Assembly (NCBI GenBank): GCA_900539605.1
Contig: UQCS01000006.1
Span: forward strand, 6,183 to 70,182
Direction: 5' to 3'
Source: an uncultured Azospirillum sp.
GTDB taxonomy: Bacteria > Pseudomonadota > Alphaproteobacteria > RF32 > CAG-239
Length of the DNA: 64,000 nucleotides
Below the pieces are notes generated by a model. That model searched no databases and was not told the origin of the DNA. It was given only the letters and a program-made list of their open reading frames with translations. The translations under genes were made by a program, and so were the position numbers. Of the stretch, positions 63,687 through 64,000 are shown in pieces (position 1 is the first letter of the stretch; the number at the start of each line of letters is the position of its first letter).

Positions 63687-63719
63687 AAAAAAAGCCGTTT
63701 GAAACAAACGGCTTTTTTT
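63687..63719. terminator. Bidirectional terminator
   Basis: A perfect 15-bp stem (7 A, GCCGTTTG and complement) with a 3-nt loop, T-runs both ways, between convergent genes. Confidence 0.9.
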
Positions 63720-63734
63720 GTTGTTTTGCTCAAA

Positions 63735-64000
63735 CTACCAGTTGTAGCTGAAGCCGAGACCGACGGTCGATGCTTTGTAATCGTCGCCGAAGGTGTGGTT
63801 CGCCCAGCCGTAGGCGGATAATTGTTCGGTAAAGCCGTAACGACCCCCGACCTCTATCCGACCCAACGTCTGATCGTCAACCGTGTTCACCTTGCCCAAA
63901 CCGGTAATCCGTACTTCGTCACCGTCGGTGATGGCACGGACAACACTCGGCTTGACATAAACGTTGGCGTAGCCTTCGTCCATCACAAACGCCTTCGTCA
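63735..64000 (-). CDS. Autotransporter beta-barrel domain protein (3' end only)
   Basis: The last ~87 codons of a gene that enters from the right edge. Alternating-strand outer-membrane barrel pattern: NVYVKPSVVRAI, GRIEVGGRYGFTEQLSAYGW, STVGLGFSYNW with a terminal aromatic residue, as in autotransporter translocators. Codons end mostly in C, like the SPFH gene. The passenger domain lies outside. Confidence 0.8.
   Translation of the reverse strand, partial: TKAFVMDEGYANVYVKPSVVRAITDGDEVRITGLGKVNTVDDQTLGRIEVGGRYGFTEQLSAYGWANHTFGDDYKASTVGLGFSYNW

Noticed and set aside
1..64000. tRNA or rRNA genes, CRISPR arrays, prophage or toxin-antitoxin modules.
   Set aside because: None were recognised by eye in the gaps; the only RNA gene seen is the SRP RNA. 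A dedicated search could still find small ones.

Overview
This window is a housekeeping-rich piece of an alphaproteobacterial chromosome that very probably carries the replication origin. Gene families and order point to Alphaproteobacteria: coaE-dnaQ beside an AT-rich gap and rho, then mnmE, mnmG, rsmG, parA, parB; AddAB-type recombination genes next to trxA; a short HPr kinase; radA-cvpA; a Mic60-like gene next to tsaD. Base composition is moderate, with AT-rich intergenic gaps. Several gene sets usual at these places in free-living relatives are absent (hemE, hemC, hemD, hemW), and an ADP-dependent sugar kinase is present. This fits a streamlined, possibly anaerobic, host-associated lineage; that lifestyle is inference. 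No close relative can be named from sequence alone.

Layout. 1-3840 (minus): cell-elongation genes mreC-mreD-mrdA-rodA. 4090-7213 (minus): an SPFH/prohibitin-like protein and htpG, separated by a 457-bp non-coding gap. 7385-19710 (plus): ferredoxin, typA, rph-rdgB, addB-addA-trxA and two membrane proteins. 19857-22580 (minus): HIT protein and ftsK. 22731-24441 (plus): fabD-fabG. 24497-24948: non-coding gap with a long inverted repeat and the remains of an IS200/IS605-type insertion sequence. 24949-26657 (minus): tsaD-nth. 26736-29139 (plus): Mic60-like gene overlapping an ADP-dependent sugar kinase gene. 29144-30459 (minus): coaE-dnaQ. 30460-30963: putative oriC.

Right of the origin: rho, a membrane protein and a HAD phosphatase; mnmE; a membrane-anchored methyltransferase; mnmG; a three-gene phosphohydrolase insert (HD, PHP, PHP); rsmG-parA-parB; an FTR-like redox protein; a membrane-anchored nuclease; tsaE-hprK; mlaE-mlaF-radA-cvpA. 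Two perfect 16-bp parS sites lie inside mnmG and rsmG, so origin and centromere sit within about 10 kb of each other. From 48.8 kb a minus-strand block holds an ankyrin-like secreted protein, recR, ybaB, dnaX and the SRP RNA gene. Then come an LpoA-like lipoprotein, rsmI-yraN, tsaB, a PAS-only membrane protein, a Lys/Glu-rich protein, a TPR membrane protein, a membrane EEP-like protein, a Lon-like protease and the end of an autotransporter.

Functionally the window links chromosome replication and segregation (oriC, parABS, ftsK, dnaX, dnaQ), recombination (addAB, recR, radA), tRNA modification (mnmE/mnmG, tsaB/tsaD/tsaE), envelope growth (mre/mrd/rod, mla, LpoA-like) and protein quality control (htpG, Lon-like, trxA). 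The most unusual items are the ADP-dependent sugar kinase joined to a Mic60-like gene, the repeated absence of heme genes from their usual sites, the FTR-like protein, the phosphohydrolase insert between the parS sites, and the kinase-less PAS protein.
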